The notes under the pieces: generated by a model
What the model saw: only the letters and a program-made list of their open reading frames with translations
Told to the model about the DNA's origin: nothing
Database searches by the model: none
Shown: in pieces, positions 25,580 to 40,085 of the stretch
Layout: each line of letters begins with the position of its first letter
Numbering within the stretch: the first letter of the stretch is position 1
Program-made: the position numbers and the translations under genes
Source: Acestrorhynchus altus
Taxonomy: Eukaryota; Chordata; Actinopteri; Characiformes; Acestrorhynchidae
NCBI GenBank assembly: GCA_034509495.1
Contig: JAVGWO010000026.1
Coordinates: forward strand, 4,879,665 to 4,943,664
Direction of reading: 5' to 3'
DNA: 64,000 nt

Positions 25580-26980
25580 TTGTGAGTAAGAATATACAGC
25601 TATTTTGGTTTTTGTATTTGAAGTGTGTGAAGAGCGTGACTGATGCTTGACAGTTTATTTCAGATGCCTCTTGTGAGGTGTGACTGTCCACCTGTTACCC
25701 ATCTCAGCACTCTCTTTAAGACATACACCGCTTAGAATGCCACTATCAGCTGAAATGGCAAATATGGCTTTTGGCACAAATATTTGACTACATCACAATC
25801 ATTTATCCAGTGGTTATTTTATTAATGCACATACACATGACTGTCACACAAAAACCTCATATCTCCAAACTCGCAACTTTACAGGATATGGAAAGAACCA
25901 TCTTAATTTTAACAATATAAAAAAGATTTTGGAGCATTTCTATTGGCCCATTCAATAAACATCTGAACAACTGCCAGGATCGAATTTAGTCAAAAATGGA
26001 AAACATTTATAGTGGTGTATTATCATTAATACAGAACAAAACTATAGTTTGCAATATGTGTGATATTGTTCTCTCTAAACCTCCATCATTGTGAAAACGA
26101 AACCTTGCATACTCATTTTTGTCCATATTTTTTAATTCATCGCAATTTAAAGACTGGAAGTTGTTTTTCTTGATGTGTAATGTTGCCATTTTGGAGATAC
26201 AAGGTTTTGTTCAGACAGCACATATATTCATTTGTTCAGGAGATTTACATTTTTCGGTTGGAACCAGTGCCTCCCCTGAACCACAGGTGGCTGATTTACA
26301 TTTGATCCCAAAGTCCCTCCTTCTCTGACAAAGGCTGACATCACTCCTCCCATTCCCCTCATGCAAAATAACAGAACATGCTGAGGGGTTTATTCCTGGT
26401 GAGGTTGAGAAGATACAAGATGTGCTTTAGAAGGAAAAAAACTGTTTGGCATTCTGTGCTTCTTGCTTTAGTCGATCCCGTGTTAACATAAGTAGGTCAG
26501 GGTCTTGTTTCACCCGGCTGAAGTGCAGGTGTGATGTCAAAGTATCAGAGACAACAAGAGAAGTGTTTTACCCCTCCGCCACCCGTCTCCGCACACTGCC
26601 CTCTTCTCAGGTGATACAGTAGTGGGGGAGTAGGTCAGAAACTCAGTACACGCTGTCTGTCTGACAAGTGTTAAGAAGTGCGATGTTAAAAGGCTTCTCA
26701 TTTTTATCACTTCTCCGTGAAGGCCATGTGAAAGACTTGCTTTAGTTACGACTCTTTAGAAAACGATTCACATCGGAAGATTTAAAGTTTCTCATTTCAT
26801 TTGATTCTGCTGTTTTTGTAAGATTTGGGAAATAATTATACAACTAAGTTACATAAGCAACTTTTAAACTTGTGTGTTTAAAGTGGTAGTACCTTCAGAA
26901 TCCTGCAGATGGAGTTGCATGAGGATAATCAGGCTATACATATCTGTGGGGTGTGTGATCGCTCATAGAAGCGCATAGAG
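25580..26980. other. Unique non-coding sequence
   Basis: No exon or repeat family recognised. A GC-richer patch at 26570-26640 has no coding signature. Confidence 0.4.
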
Positions 26981-26984
26981 AATG

Positions 26985-27725
26985 TGTGGAAAATGGATTG
27001 CAATCGGACATTAAATGGCTAAATGGAGTAACTGCATTTGTGCTTCCCAAAGCACATAGTGTAAAGGATGTGGCTGAATTTGCAGGTGTATCAAAGCGTA
27101 CAGTCATATAGGTCTACCAGCAGTGGCAGAAATCCCAGTCTACAGGAAATTCTCCTCAGAATTGTGGCCAAAAGAGGAAACTGACAGACAGAATGAAAAT
27201 GGCTACCTGGCAAGAATTGCTTCTAGAAGTCAATGCAGGTCCTTCACACTCAGTTTTTAAAAGTGGCACGCAGGAGGGCTTTGCTCACATAGGACTCTTC
27301 ATGACTGGAAATGTATTATCTGTTCCGATGAATCTCATTTCTGCCTTTGTGTAAATGAAACTAAGCGTCATGTTTATCATATAACTGACAGCCTTCAGTT
27401 AAGACTGCAAAGTGTGGTACAAGCTGGAGGAGGCTCTGTGACGTTCTGGAAATGGGTCCTTTGGTTGAGGTGACAGTAAATTTGAACCACAATGCCCACA
27501 TTGAGCTTATTTGCTCATTGCCTTATAAATGAACGTAACATTTTTATCTTTATATTCCAAGAATATTTTTGCATTCAGAGGACTGTAAAGGTGACTCATT
27601 TGAAGATGAACATTCAGGAGTGTTCACATATCTGGACTGGTCCACAATATCTCGAGATTTACAACCTATTGGCACAGGGGGTAAATCGCCAGGGTTGCCT
27701 ACATCCAGACATTTGAATCCCAGCC
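26985..27725 (+). pseudogene. Decayed Tc1-like transposase gene
   Basis: In shifted frames one can read a helix-turn-helix of Tc1 type (VAEFAGVSKRTVI, about 27070-27110), RIASRSQCRSF (about 27210), the first catalytic-Asp region WKCIICSDESHF (about 27307-27342), ETKRHVYH, QAGGGSVTFW and the late DW-x-x-x-SRDLQPI segment (about 27633-27670). The last corresponds to the conserved SPDLNPIE block. Frameshifts and stops interrupt it, so it is not an active gene. No intact inverted termini were found. Confidence 0.82.
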
Positions 27726-27729
27726 ATGT

Positions 27730-30700
27730 AATGTATCGAGTATGAAATAAAAGATTACATTATAAAAATTCTGAAAAAAGGTGTCTTAAGCTCCACCTTT
27801 TACACCTCTACCTTGTCGTAGGTCACAACAGTGTTTCTTGAAAACTAAGTTTGATTATATGACAACACAGAATCGTATTTCATTCAACTCACACATATAG
27901 GATTTCAGATTGTTGTGTGAATGATGACTCAGAATCACATTTCATAGCAGAAAAAGAGGAACTGTATTTAGTGTGAAGTTAAGACCTATCACAGTACGTT
28001 CTTTTTTTGCTATAGGCAGATAATGCTCTACTGTAACCCTAAACTGTAACAGACACTGGTTATGAGCGTGGAAATGCTCCAGTTTTCTCTTTCTCACTCT
28101 TCCACTTGGCCTGCTCATCTCTCTTCTCACTCTCGAGTGACGCTCTCTGCTCTCCTTCTCAGCATGCTCCCTGATCGCACCACTTCTGTCCTCAAAGACG
28201 CTAAATTGCACTGAATGAGAGCCACTAAAGGACTGGCTGAGTATGTCCTCAAGCCCCCAATCACCAGGCCAAGAAGACAAAAGTTGCCCTAAAAAAAATA
28301 AAACATCCCATTTTTACCAGCCGGAACGAACAGCCCATTCCCTGCCCATCCCAGCCTGTATTCCAAAGCTTTTTGTCTGGGATGGTGAATAACTTGATGA
28401 AGGACAGGGATGAGATTCCCGAGAGAAGAGGCTGCTTCCTGCTGGGAGAAAGAGAGGGAGAGAGAGGCTGCGGGATAATGGTGCCTGTCAGGATTTCAAG
28501 GAATGTGTTAAAAGAGGGACAGTGTGAAGAGAGGGAGGCAGTGCGGAGAGGACACGGCTGGCTGGGGGGAGAGCAGCGAGGAACTGGAGAGGGTGATGGG
28601 ACTGAGATGCTGAAAGAAATGACAGACAGAGAGACAGATGGAATGGGCTGGCAGAGACATAGACGGACTGACTGACAAATAGCGAAAGACTGAAGTGGAT
28701 AGAGAGAGGCAGAGTTACATACAAGCAGTCCAAAATAAAGATGCCAAAAATGGTTCTTGGGAGTGATGCCATGAAAGAAACATTTCTGCTTCCCTAAGGA
28801 TGTTTTTGGATAGACGCTTCTTAAATGTCTTGGTTGTAAGGTGCTTTACGGCAGTGGTTCATAAGTCCAGAATAGAGACAGACAGACAGACAGACCATAT
28901 TAGAGCATACACACACATTCAATGCTATATAAAGTTGTGTAGGTTAGTTGTTTAAAACAGTGTCTTGGTAATGACGGAACACCAGAATGCTAAATGTATT
29001 ACCAGTAAAGTGAGCAGTTTTGGAGCAGCAACCAGTACTGGTAATGCATGTGCTAGGATTGGCTAGACAGGTACCATCACTAACAGCATGTCTCACCATA
29101 TTTTTGCTAATTAGCACAGCTCTAAAACACATACATACAGCATATTAAAGTCTGTGTTCAGCCTGAGGCCTCCGGTGTTGAGCACATGATGAACAGGCTG
29201 TTGCTGTGTGGGCTGATCAGTTGGCCAGATTTGCGGACTGGCTCACTAAGGAGAGATGGCATTGTTTTACGGAGACGGATGGAAGGGAGAGAACATTTCA
29301 CGCACCCGAGGCGTGAGGGTTCGTTATGTTTTGGTTGAGTTTTATGATCTGGAACAAAATGAGATGCTTTAGTGTTCACATGCACACGAAGACACACGCA
29401 TACAGGCAGACACGTCTGTCGGTTCCCAGTGGCCGATGTGTGGTTTCCTATTGAACAGAAGATCCATGAAATCTCTGGAAAATTGTATTTAATGGGCAGT
29501 GTTGCTCTCTCTCCCAGGGGTCACACACACACAGAAGGGGTCTGTTCTCTGTGAAACAATGGATTACACTGAAAAAGAGATGCATGAAGACGTGCACGTT
29601 GTTTGATCAGAAATGAAATGTAATTTGTACAGAAATGAAATGTAAAATGGCAGCTTTACATGGCAAAAATGTTCTTAACTTTGAAATGCAAAACAAGATT
29701 AATTAAAAGTAATTCTAGATTATTTCTATTGGTCTATTCATCCAGGAAAATAGCACAGTTTACAGAGCATCTGCTGGGTTCAAACAATGAAGAAAACAAC
29801 ATTTTGTTACTTTTTTCTGTGGCCCCTCCCCTTTTGTCTGTTGTTTATTGCCATCTGTAGGTTCAAAATTCCTTTTTCACAAGAAGACCCCAGACTGGAA
29901 GGCTATGATAATAGAGTGCTGAGCCCTTTCTGGGATTGGAATTTATAAAGTACTCGTACTTGAGGAGGCATTAATGCTGCTTTCAGGTTATCCTCAGAAA
30001 TTCCCACTTACAAGCTTAGGGGTGGTAATTATGACATAGTGTTCAAGTGGTTTTTGGTTGGTTGAAAGGACGCCATGAGAAAACTCCTGACACACGCCCA
30101 GCTCATCAAAAATTAAGAAAGTGCACCTTTCTGTTCTTTCTTGAACACAGGTCTGTAGATGGTTTCACAGCTGTAAGGTGGCACAGCAGTCTAACTGCCT
30201 GCATGTCAAAAGACTGGAGATTATATGAAATCTCTCCAATATCACAGACCTTTGGCGGAGGCCTCCTCCATGTAACAGAAAGAGTCCTAACGTGCAGATT
30301 GGATTATACAGCAAACAAACTGAGGGCAACAGTCTAAACATCTTACACTATATTTAAGCAATTTCAGCTGCAGCTTATGTTGAGAACTTAACACTCTGTT
30401 TATCATTTTAAGATGGCCTGCCATTACATTTTACAGGCTACTTATGTTTATTAATTAAGTGCATGCTCTGAAATTTATAATTAGCACAAGTAGTCTGTGG
30501 TATGTGCTGCAGTTGTGTGTGCCCTCCCTCTGACTGCGAGCATTGTGCCACACAGGACCCAGACAGAGGGTGTGGAAAACAGCCCATATGGATCAAAGAT
30601 GTTTTCCACCACGCACACATGTGCACAGAAGCTTTATGAAAATGTGCTGCAGATGTGACTGCTTTTTATTTGATTAAATTATTTTTCAGGATTTGATGTG

Positions 30701-30820
30701 ACTATAAAAGAATGTTTTGTCCTGTATAGATAAAAGGCAGTGGTCATGGTTAATGTGGGTGAGCGTCCTTGTTATGGCTGTGGGCTATCCTTCATTTGGG
30801 TTCTATCTGTGATACAGACA
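27730..30820. other. Unique non-coding sequence with a GA-rich patch
   Basis: The two opposite open frames at about 27942-28280 (minus) and 28373-28675 (plus) are Arg/Glu-rich and follow the GAGAGA composition of 28440-28720. No domain, splice context or RNA gene seen. A GACA run lies at 28876-28895. Confidence 0.45.
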
Positions 30821-30822
30821 CT

Positions 30823-30995
30823 GTGTGTGTGTGTGTGTGTGTGGGTGTGTGTGTGGGTGTGGTGGGGGGTGGGTCTGTCCAATAGAAGACCTCATTGTGT
30901 GTCTGTGGGTGTCTATGTCTGTTATGTCTGAGTTGACTCATCCTTCAGTTTATCTTAAGATGTCCAGTCTTATACTTCAGCACAAGGTCTGGAGG

Positions 30996-31040
<45 letters not shown>

Positions 31041-31121
31041 TGTGTATGTGTGTGTGTATGTGTGTGTGTATGTATGTGTATGTATGTGTGTGTATGTGTG
31101 TGTGTGTATGTGTGTGTGTGT

Positions 31122-31160
<39 letters not shown>
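30823..31160. repeat. Long (GT)n variant array
   Basis: GT/GTGGGT at 30823-30870, then from 30999 about 160 bases of GT with regularly spaced GTAT interruptions. The 161-codon Cys-Val frame and its minus-strand Thr-His counterpart are repeat artefacts. Confidence 0.97.
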
Positions 31161-31161
<1 letters not shown>

Positions 31162-31344
31162 AGGTCAAGTTAAACCTGATATGGAAAGTTTTGGAAGTTC
31201 AGGTTTGTCCTAAGAAATGTTGTGCTTGTTATTGGTTGAAACTTTGTGACCGATTTTTTCCAGTCTTTCATTCAATTACTTGTTTAGATAAAGGTCTTCA
31301 CCAGAAGTAATTTCATTTTTGACAGTCCAGTTACTGTTATGTTC

Positions 31345-31500
31345 ATGAACCAGAACCCTGCAATGGACTGGCTGCCTGTCCTTAGTGTATTCCTGCCTTG
31401 AGCTCAATGATGGGCAGACTCACGGCGATCCTGAACTGGAAGGAGAGAACAAGTGAATGAGCGAACAAATGAATGAAAGAGAACAAATGAATGAATCAGT
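31345..31500 (-). mobile_element. LINE/L2-like fragment with GAATGAAT tail
   Basis: CCCTGCAATGGACTGGCTGC, TGTATTCCTGCCTTGAGCTC, CGGCGATCCTGAACTGGAAG, then GAATGAGCGAACAAATGAAT repeats. This is the complement of the family seen at 1660-1800, with the simple-repeat tail on the right. The strand is given relative to the copy at 1608. Confidence 0.65.
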
Positions 31501-34500
31501 CAATTAATATGTAAACAGATTTTATTCCAAGCATGTCTGGATCATTTCTGTTGGTCAGTTACACAAAATCAATTAAACACACCATGCACACACACGCGCA
31601 CACACACACACATTCTGACAGAAGATCAGATGAAACATAGATAGATGTGGCTACAATGTGAGAGATCAGAACAGGTCAGGCAGTCAGTAATTGGCTCTAA
31701 AAGCTCAGCCTGTCTTTACTTGATAAATCTATAAGTTGCAGTCTGCCCAGCGCAATAGACGCTAGTGCAAAGAAAGGAAAGAAAACAAAAATAATGCTCC
31801 GGATCTATATTTGTGATTTAGAGAGGATTGATCTCTGTGTTTGTCTCTAAGTTGAGTGCATGAGAGAGGGCACCCCAGTTAAAATAGACTGCAAGTTGTT
31901 TTGCGTGGAGTTTGAGTGGGAAGGTTGTGTGCATAGTGTGAAGGATATGGAGTTATAATCTAGTGTATATAATCTCAGGGATATACATGCTTCAGTGACT
32001 CTCTCTCTCTCTCTCTCACTCTCTCACTGTGTGTGTCTTACTCTTAAATCCCCCTCTTCCTTCCTGCACTGTCAGTAGAAGATAAGCCTCTCTGTGCTTC
32101 TTGAGCTTTTGATGTCTCCTTTTACAGAGCCTAATACCTTTACTGTGGGCCCGTACGCCTGTAGACCAAAAGCTATGAGTCAGTGTGTCTCTCCTGCCAG
32201 CATCTGACCACTACCTGCATTTGATAGGCAGAGGTCAGAGGGTGGAGAGTGCATTGTTAATTGGTAATATTCTCACCAATGCCAACTTAAGCACCTGAGT
32301 GCCAGTATGAGAAGAAGAGTTTGGCAGAGTTTGTGTGAGCTTCACTGAGTAGAATGAGACAAAGAAGAGGAGAGACAGGTGGGGGAGGGGAACAATGTGA
32401 TTGGGCCTTGATCCTGAAACTGAGTCACTGCCACACACGAAGACCCATCTGCTCGGCAGAAGTGTGTGAGTGGGTGTGTGTGTTACTCTGTGTGTGCAAG
32501 CGAACACGTCGTTCACATTATCAGCTCAGAGCGGAACAGAAGCAGGTAAATAATTTACGCTGATGGAGGGAATGAGTAGCCACTCCTCAGACATGTTGCC
32601 CTTTGTGTGGTGTCAGGTTAATGTCGACCCTCTCCTCCAGTGACATCGTGAGATTGAGGTCATTTTAAAACTCCCCACCTGACTGATTTGTGGGCGCTGT
32701 ATTGTTGAATCATTTTGGTAGGAAAGCACTGACTTGAAATTTCTGAAACACTAATTATTTATAATAATTAATTAATCATTGTGTCCAGTACCAGTCATTA
32801 GGGTTCCATCAGTTTACCCGTTTTAGGTTGGATCCTACTGCATTTCCTTATTTCCGGTATTGGAAAAAAATGCCACTGAACAGAGAATTATACCAGTTTT
32901 TTACTATAATCATAAAACAATCAGTTCATTAAAGGATAAAATATTTATCAGATACAGATACAAAGTAGTTCAATAGTTCAGTATTATATTATAATTCATT
33001 TTTCAGAGGGGAGAGTTTTTACATATACTTTACTATTAAACTTTTTCCTTTTTAACGTTAATTATTTGTATAGCAACATGTCTGAATATACTCTTAAATA
33101 TCTCTAATCCTCTGTGTGTGGAAGCAGTTATCTACAATGTTTATCACTGGTGGTGGTACAGTTTTCAGTGTGTACATAAAGGGGCCCATATGCGTGTTGC
33201 AATTATTGGCAATAATTTAAACATTGGACTTATAATAATATTCAGCCCATTTTTTGATATAAGTGTAATGCTGTAAGGCCCCATTCATGTATCCCCAAAT
33301 ATGCAAGTGCATTGCATTTTGGTGTCCCATCCACATGAATGCTGTATTAAAAATGCTCTTTAAGGCAAAGAGTTTTGAAAAATGTTTCCAGTATTTACAT
33401 TTTCAAAAATATCAAAATATCTGTAGATGAGCTTGAAACAAATGAATAAATGATGCTTGAGTGCATTCAGCAATTATTAAAAGAAATTATTAAAATATAC
33501 TTTTCAATAAATTCTTAGGAATTTAAACTCATCTGTAATTTAAACTCTCAAAGTGTTGGGTCCTGCCAGAGGCACATTTTCCTCCGAACTCGAATGGATT
33601 GTATGTATTATTTATTTGTAACCGTCTTGTTTATTAAATAAGAATTCAGAAGAAATGCAGATCAGCACCAGTTTGAGGTTTATTTTGAACTCTGTTTTTA
33701 AGAATAGCAACAAGAGTTGGTGACAGTTTCCATTACAAATTTGCTTGCTGTCATCCTGCTAGCCATCGATCATTAAACCTCAGACCACACAGCTGTCAGT
33801 GTGTGTGTGTGTGTGTTTTTTTTGTTTGTTTTTTTTCCCCTAATTTCTGACACAAGCTGTGGTGACTGTTTTTGCCCAAAGCTCATCTTTAGCCTACTTC
33901 ACCCAGAGATGATGAGTTTTGAGGGGACAGAATTGTTGAGCTTCAAGGCTGAGAGCTGCAGGTCCAATGACTTAACCCTAGAGCTGAGCAACAAGGGGTG
34001 CGGGTCTCTGGGCCTTTCTTAAGGACAATGAGTCCAAAATAGTTGATGATTTTGAGTTTTTTCCTTTTCCTTTAGGATATTAGCATTATGTGTTTTTCTG
34101 TCGCATTCGATTTGACAGTTGCTCTTTACGAGGATTATACCCTCCGCTAAAACCTGTTGGTTGCCTGTTGCACCACTTTACCCAAAGAAGGACATCAAAA
34201 ACGGAAACAAGTATTTAATGACTCACAAGGATTTCTCTCATTTTCTAAGCTTCTTCAGGGGAACAGAAAATGACTTTGAGGTTGTCAATCCACATAAGTG
34301 AACCATGACAGTGGTGTGCCATTTTTAGATACTTTCATCATAGCACTTTAGGGCCTGTTATGTCTGATCTGTGAAGAGGAGTGAGGATTGAAATATTCTT
34401 CAGGCGACTCATCATAAACCCTTCATCGGTGAAGGCCTTTCATAGTTTTATTGCTCTAACCCTGAGTAGATTCATTCCTAGCAGCAAGTCTTTGGGCCTA

Positions 34501-36050
34501 GTGTGATTGCACATTAAAATGTGCAGTGCATGGGGTTCTACAGGAACCACAGAATTGAAACATGAAGACAGCCATTATTATTATACTGTTATCTAATACC
34601 ATGGACAAACACTGGCTGAAACAGTGGTAGAAGCCACCTTGAAACCTGAATTTGGCCCATGAGTTTGTAAACATTTTTTCAACGTTGTTACGCAGTAAAG
34701 GCATCTGCTATAAATGTGCATGACTTGCCTGTATAGCCCTTGCATGTTTTCCCCTAGTGTCCAAGAAGCTAACACTACTATAGCCAGTGTTTATAGCCAT
34801 GCCAAATTGCAAAGATGACCTTAACATAAGATTGACAGCTGTGGCAAAGTCATTAGTGTTGAGAAGGGCATTAAGTCCTTCTGTGCTCTCCAGCCGATTG
34901 ACCTATGCTCACGTGTCCTATTGAACTTGCTGTCAATAACCATGTTTTAATCAGGTCTCACGTGGAGGCCATCAAGCTTGTTGGTCTTTGCCTGTTCGGA
35001 TAATGGAGTAGGGAAGGTTTGATCATATAAAGGGGTTTACAGACATCCACTTCGTAAATACTCTCTTTGGAATGCTGTTCAGTAGATTAAAGAGAAGCAA
35101 CTGGGTCAGGTTAAATCTTGCCAGGAATATTCTGAAATTCCGAATCTCATTCTCAGTACTCTTCTGTTGCCAGTGACCTATTTACTATCTCTCCCTATAG
35201 GCTGCAACCAAAGGCATTGTGGGTGTTATGCAAAAATAAGGGCATTGATCATGGATAATTGCAGTTTAAGCATGCTTTGGCTGGTGTTTCTGTGCTGTTT
35301 CGTGACTATGGTTTCATAATGAAGAGAAGAGAGGTTATATAGTTTTCAGGTAGATTTAGCTCAAGACTTTCGATTTAATGCAAATGTTAAATGGCCTGAT
35401 ATTCACACACATTTTTCCTATAAATAAGGATGAACAGAGTGTTTCTGCACTCCGGCCTTAAAAATGCTTGTTTTGTTTAAGCCCGAGATCAACTTTAAGC
35501 CTTAAGGCCAATTTATGCTTGTGCATCGAGTCTACACTGTAGCCTGTGCAAGGTTTCAAGGAACAAGGAAATGCAGGTACATCTGCAGATAACAAACCAA
35601 ATCATCAATCATTGATCTCGCATCTGTGCACATGCCATCCGTGATCCATGTTCATCTACCTGAATTCAATATTGGTGGTCTGCATTGCTGCAATGTGTAG
35701 TAACATTTCTGGAGAGGTGGACATCAGGCTGCAGCAAAGGGTATGGTGTAGATTCAATGCATACATTGGCCTTAATACTTTAACGAGCTCGTGACCATAA
35801 TTATAAGCCGGGAGGATCAGTAGTGAGAGTTTCATAGGTCTGGAACATCTGAAACATCTGCCCACTCATCATTTCGATCTGAAACATGAGGAACATACCC
35901 AGCTTAAAGTAGCTTAACATCATAAATAATATTTGAGATATGGTGTAGCCCTGCCTTGTGCACAGTAATTCCTGGTATGTTCAAGACCTTCCACAACCCT
36001 GACCAAGGAGAAGCTTGTCAAGATGATGGATTGATGGAATGATGGATTTG
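31501..36050. other. Unique non-coding sequence
   Basis: Short CA (31583-31610) and CT (31998-32030) repeats only. Many short open frames, none with a recognisable domain. Confidence 0.4.
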
Positions 36051-36059
36051 AGGTAGCCT

Positions 36060-36095
36060 TGATTTTTTTATTTTTTTATTTTTTTTTTTTTATTT
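36060..36095. repeat. T-rich tract
   Basis: Four poly-T runs separated by single A residues; possibly the poly(A) tail of an antisense retroposon. Confidence 0.7.
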
Positions 36096-37390
36096 CATCT
36101 GATCATGTAAGCTACACTCAGCCACACTAACTGTAGGCCAAACAGATTAGGAATATTCTCTGGAATCAATACATCTGCATTCCTGAATGCACACAAGCAT
36201 ACATTGAGGTGGTGTGAGGTGTCTCAGAAGGCTAGGTTTTTCCTGCTGAGTTGTGTCTGATGAAAGCTGTAGGCTGAGCTCCTTGCTGTAATCCTCTTGG
36301 GCTCGAGTGAATTTAGGGCAAGCGCGATTAGCGACGGCCTGCACACTTATCACATCCACAAACACACACACACAGGTCCCCACAGTTGAATAGCTCAAAG
36401 CAACAAGATGACACAGGGCGTGTAATAAAGGGTCCTGGAATCAGCCTCCCTTCCGCCTTTCCCGAAAACACACCACTTCACTTGTCAGCTATCATCTCTT
36501 TCTCTGTTTCTGTCTCTCTGCCTCACTGTTCGCTTTCTCTCTTCGTCTGTGTTCCTCTGTCTATCTCTCACTCACCCTTGCCCTCTCTCTCTCTCTCTCT
36601 CTCACTCACTCACTCCTGGTCTCTCTTTTCCTCCTATCGAGTCTAAAGCCTGCTAATCCTCGCTCTCTGGAGCAGATACTAACTGGCCTGGCTCAAAGCA
36701 AATTCAAAGTGGGTTCACAGTGTCAAAGTGCTCAGCTTTTGAAGTATGTTAGGCAAAGTTAAACTAGTCTAGAGTCCTGGGCAGAGTTAGCAGCAGTAGT
36801 TGTAGCTTCACTGGCTGTGCTTGTGGTGGTTGATGGAATGCTAATGGGGTGCGAGTGAATGTGCTGAAGTGAGTCGCTGCCTCAGCTGGTGCCAGCCAGC
36901 GTTAGGGGTTCAGTGTGTTGAGACAGGGACTGAAACAAGTGATTGAGTGTGTGCCTCTCTGTAGTTTGAGAAGCACATTTTGATTCAGAAAAGAAAGTGC
37001 TCGGCCCTTGAAATGCTGTTTCAAGTAGTTCAACCGTGATCTGTACAGTTTTTAATGTAGGAGACGGCGTGTGGAATAATTCAATATGGTATTTTTATAC
37101 TTGTGTTTTTCAGTACAAATTACAGCCAGTTGCACTCTTCAAAGTCTCTGTATACACTGTATCTGACACTGTTTACACACGAGACCTTAGTGTCAGGAGA
37201 TGAGAGAGCTGCAGAGCATGTATGAGGATGTGTGCACATGTTTAGTTAACTTCTCTCATTGTCATACTGCAGTGTATTGTACTCTTGGTGACGGATGGCT
37301 GGCCAACCACTGAGTAACATCCATTTGGCCTGTTTAGAGTGTGTACAGTAGCTGAGCTTGAGTGTGTTTGTGAGGGGGAAGTGTAGAAAT

Positions 37391-37393
<3 letters not shown>
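36096..37393. other. Unique sequence with one CT repeat
   Basis: (CT)n at 36582-36614. Nothing else recognised. Confidence 0.45.
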
Positions 37394-37442
<49 letters not shown>

Positions 37443-37561
37443 TTTGGATTGTTTTTTTTTTTTGTCCTGTTGTGAGGCTACACACTCTGACAAACACAAG
37501 TGCTTTTCCTACCAATATAGGATTCGAGGAGTTGGATGTCCTTCCATCAAGCAGATGTGTC

Positions 37562-37620
<59 letters not shown>

Positions 37621-37649
37621 TATGTGTGTGTGTGTGTATGTGTGTATGT

Positions 37650-37689
<40 letters not shown>
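37394..37689. repeat. Two (GT)n arrays
   Basis: GT tract at 37394-37441, then 37566-37689 with GTAT interruptions. Overlapping Cys-Val open frames are artefacts. Confidence 0.97.
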
Positions 37690-37824
37690 TTAAAGTTGGC
37701 TGATTCGAAGGCTAAAGTCTACAGGAAATGTCTTCATGTCCAGAGAGAGAGTAAGATGAGGAATTAGTGAGAGCTGTAGTTTATGCACTGTAGTTCCATA
37801 GTCAGCCATGTTTTGGAGCGTGTT

Positions 37825-37900
37825 AGATTTAGGTTGGCATTGAAACCATTAGGTGGGTAGCTCGCCAAGAACATGGTTGGTGACCCCTGGTGTAGACTTT
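37825..37900. repeat. Possible remnant of the GGGGACC/AACCA palindromic MITE
   Basis: GGTTGGTGACCCCTGGTGTA resembles the end of the element at 20694. Too short for certainty. Confidence 0.3.
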
Positions 37901-38770
37901 TGTACCATATGCTAGTATTCATTGTTCTGTGAGGAAGAGCCTCAAGCTTGTACAGTAAATGTTGAGTCAACACTTTCTGCTGTGCTTGTGCATCGTCATG
38001 GCTAATGTGTTCCCCTTCAACCACACCTCCTCAGTCATGTTGTTTTGCTAAACTAGCAACATTTGTACACCATCCTTCCTTTCTTCTTAAAGGGGTTAGC
38101 CTTTCTCTGTTGACCCCAACACACATACACACAGAGACACAGTCAAAGGTCAATTTGGAGCACACACCACACCCACAGGTTGTAGACTGACCGGCTGGCT
38201 TTGAGTGTGACCAGCTTCCTGGTTACAAACCTGTTGTTTTTATGGCTTTCTCACCAGACCTGCTGTCAGGATAGGTTATGACTGGGAGAAAGATGTGTGC
38301 GTGTGTGTAACTCGAATTGTGGACTGAAGGCCTTCTTTACTCTCTGTGTGATGATAAACGACTGTAGAACTGCAGAAAAGAGATATATATTATTGTTTGT
38401 ATTCCCTGTACTCACCTAATGTCATGACGTCCTCCCTGAACTGGTTGATAGTTGGCAATAGGTCACAATTAGGATCAGACTTGTGAATATGTGCTGATTT
38501 GAAAGAACATCCTGTGCTTCGTTTGCACTCGCCATAGTCAGACACCAGTCAGCCTGAGCTAAGCTTAGCATGTCACGCTTTTAGCGTACTAGCGTACATA
38601 TTAAGGTTTCTTGGTGGAACTTGTAAAGTTCTGTTAATCTATCATCATATACAGAATGCTATGCATTCACCCTACGACTGCATGCACAGAACAGTAATAA
38701 CTGATAAAACTTTGTTGTCCGCTAGTGATTTTTTTTTTCTTGACCACCATACTACATACTGCCGCAACAT
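37901..38770. other. Unique non-coding sequence
   Basis: No exon or repeat family identified. Confidence 0.4.
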
Positions 38771-38772
38771 TT

Positions 38773-39473
<701 letters not shown>

Positions 39474-39551
<78 letters not shown>
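39474..39551. repeat. (CA)n microsatellite
   Basis: About 38 CA units. Confidence 0.98.
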
Positions 39552-39554
<3 letters not shown>

Positions 39555-39866
39555 AGAACTGCAGAAGGAAGGAGCTTTACTTAACCTACAACTCCTATTA
39601 GAAACACCTTTTTTGATCACTGATAAACACTGACAGCAGTTCTTGGAATCTAATGGATGTGATGCCAACAGCTAGACTCATTCTTTCGTTTTCTTTTTGT
39701 ACTACCAGATGGATTTGTAGGAAGAACAGGGTTTCAACAGGTGATGTCATTAATCAAACCTGTGTTCCTGTATGTATTCTTCTAACCAGCATATCCATAA
39801 CCTTGCTAACAAACAAATAGTACATGTCCTGTATGCTTTGTGTAATTATTCTAATTAAAAATAAAA

Positions 39867-40085
39867 GTGCGTGGCTCAGAGTGGCTCAGTGGTCTAACGC
39901 ACTAGCACTATCATCCAGGATCACAGGTTTGAATCATGCTGTTTGCCATCAGCAGCAAGCGTCCAAACCAGTGTATCACCCAGTGCATAGCAGAGTGAGA
40001 TCCTGGTCAGCACCTGTTAGCAGCTGCACCGAAGCTGGGGACCTGTCATTTTCCTCCGAGTGCATTGCCCACCAATGATGCAATG
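39867..40085 (+). mobile_element. tRNA-derived SINE
   Basis: The head has an A-box-like GTGGCTCAGTGGTCTAACGC and a B-box-like GGTTTGAATC 50 bases later, as in a tRNA promoter. The body GCTGTTTGCCATCAGCAGCA and TTTTCCTCCGAGTGCATTG matches the minus-strand SINE at 56490-56892. The cloverleaf is degenerate, so this is not a functional tRNA gene. Confidence 0.8.

Noticed and set aside
27942..28675. Arg/Glu-rich open frames on both strands
   Set aside because: Caused by purine-rich GA sequence; no domain, no splice context.
30825..31310. Open frame of 161 codons, Cys-Val rich
   Set aside because: Produced entirely by (GT)n; the opposite strand gives a matching Thr-His frame.
37358..37767. Overlapping Cys-Val open frames
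   Set aside because: Translated (GT)n microsatellites without splice or domain evidence.
39474..39551. Regular repeat array, considered as CRISPR
   Set aside because: It is a plain (CA)n microsatellite with no spacers; a vertebrate genome would not carry CRISPR.
39867..40085. Possible tRNA gene with A and B boxes
   Set aside because: The arms do not form a clean cloverleaf and the sequence continues into a body shared with other SINE copies.
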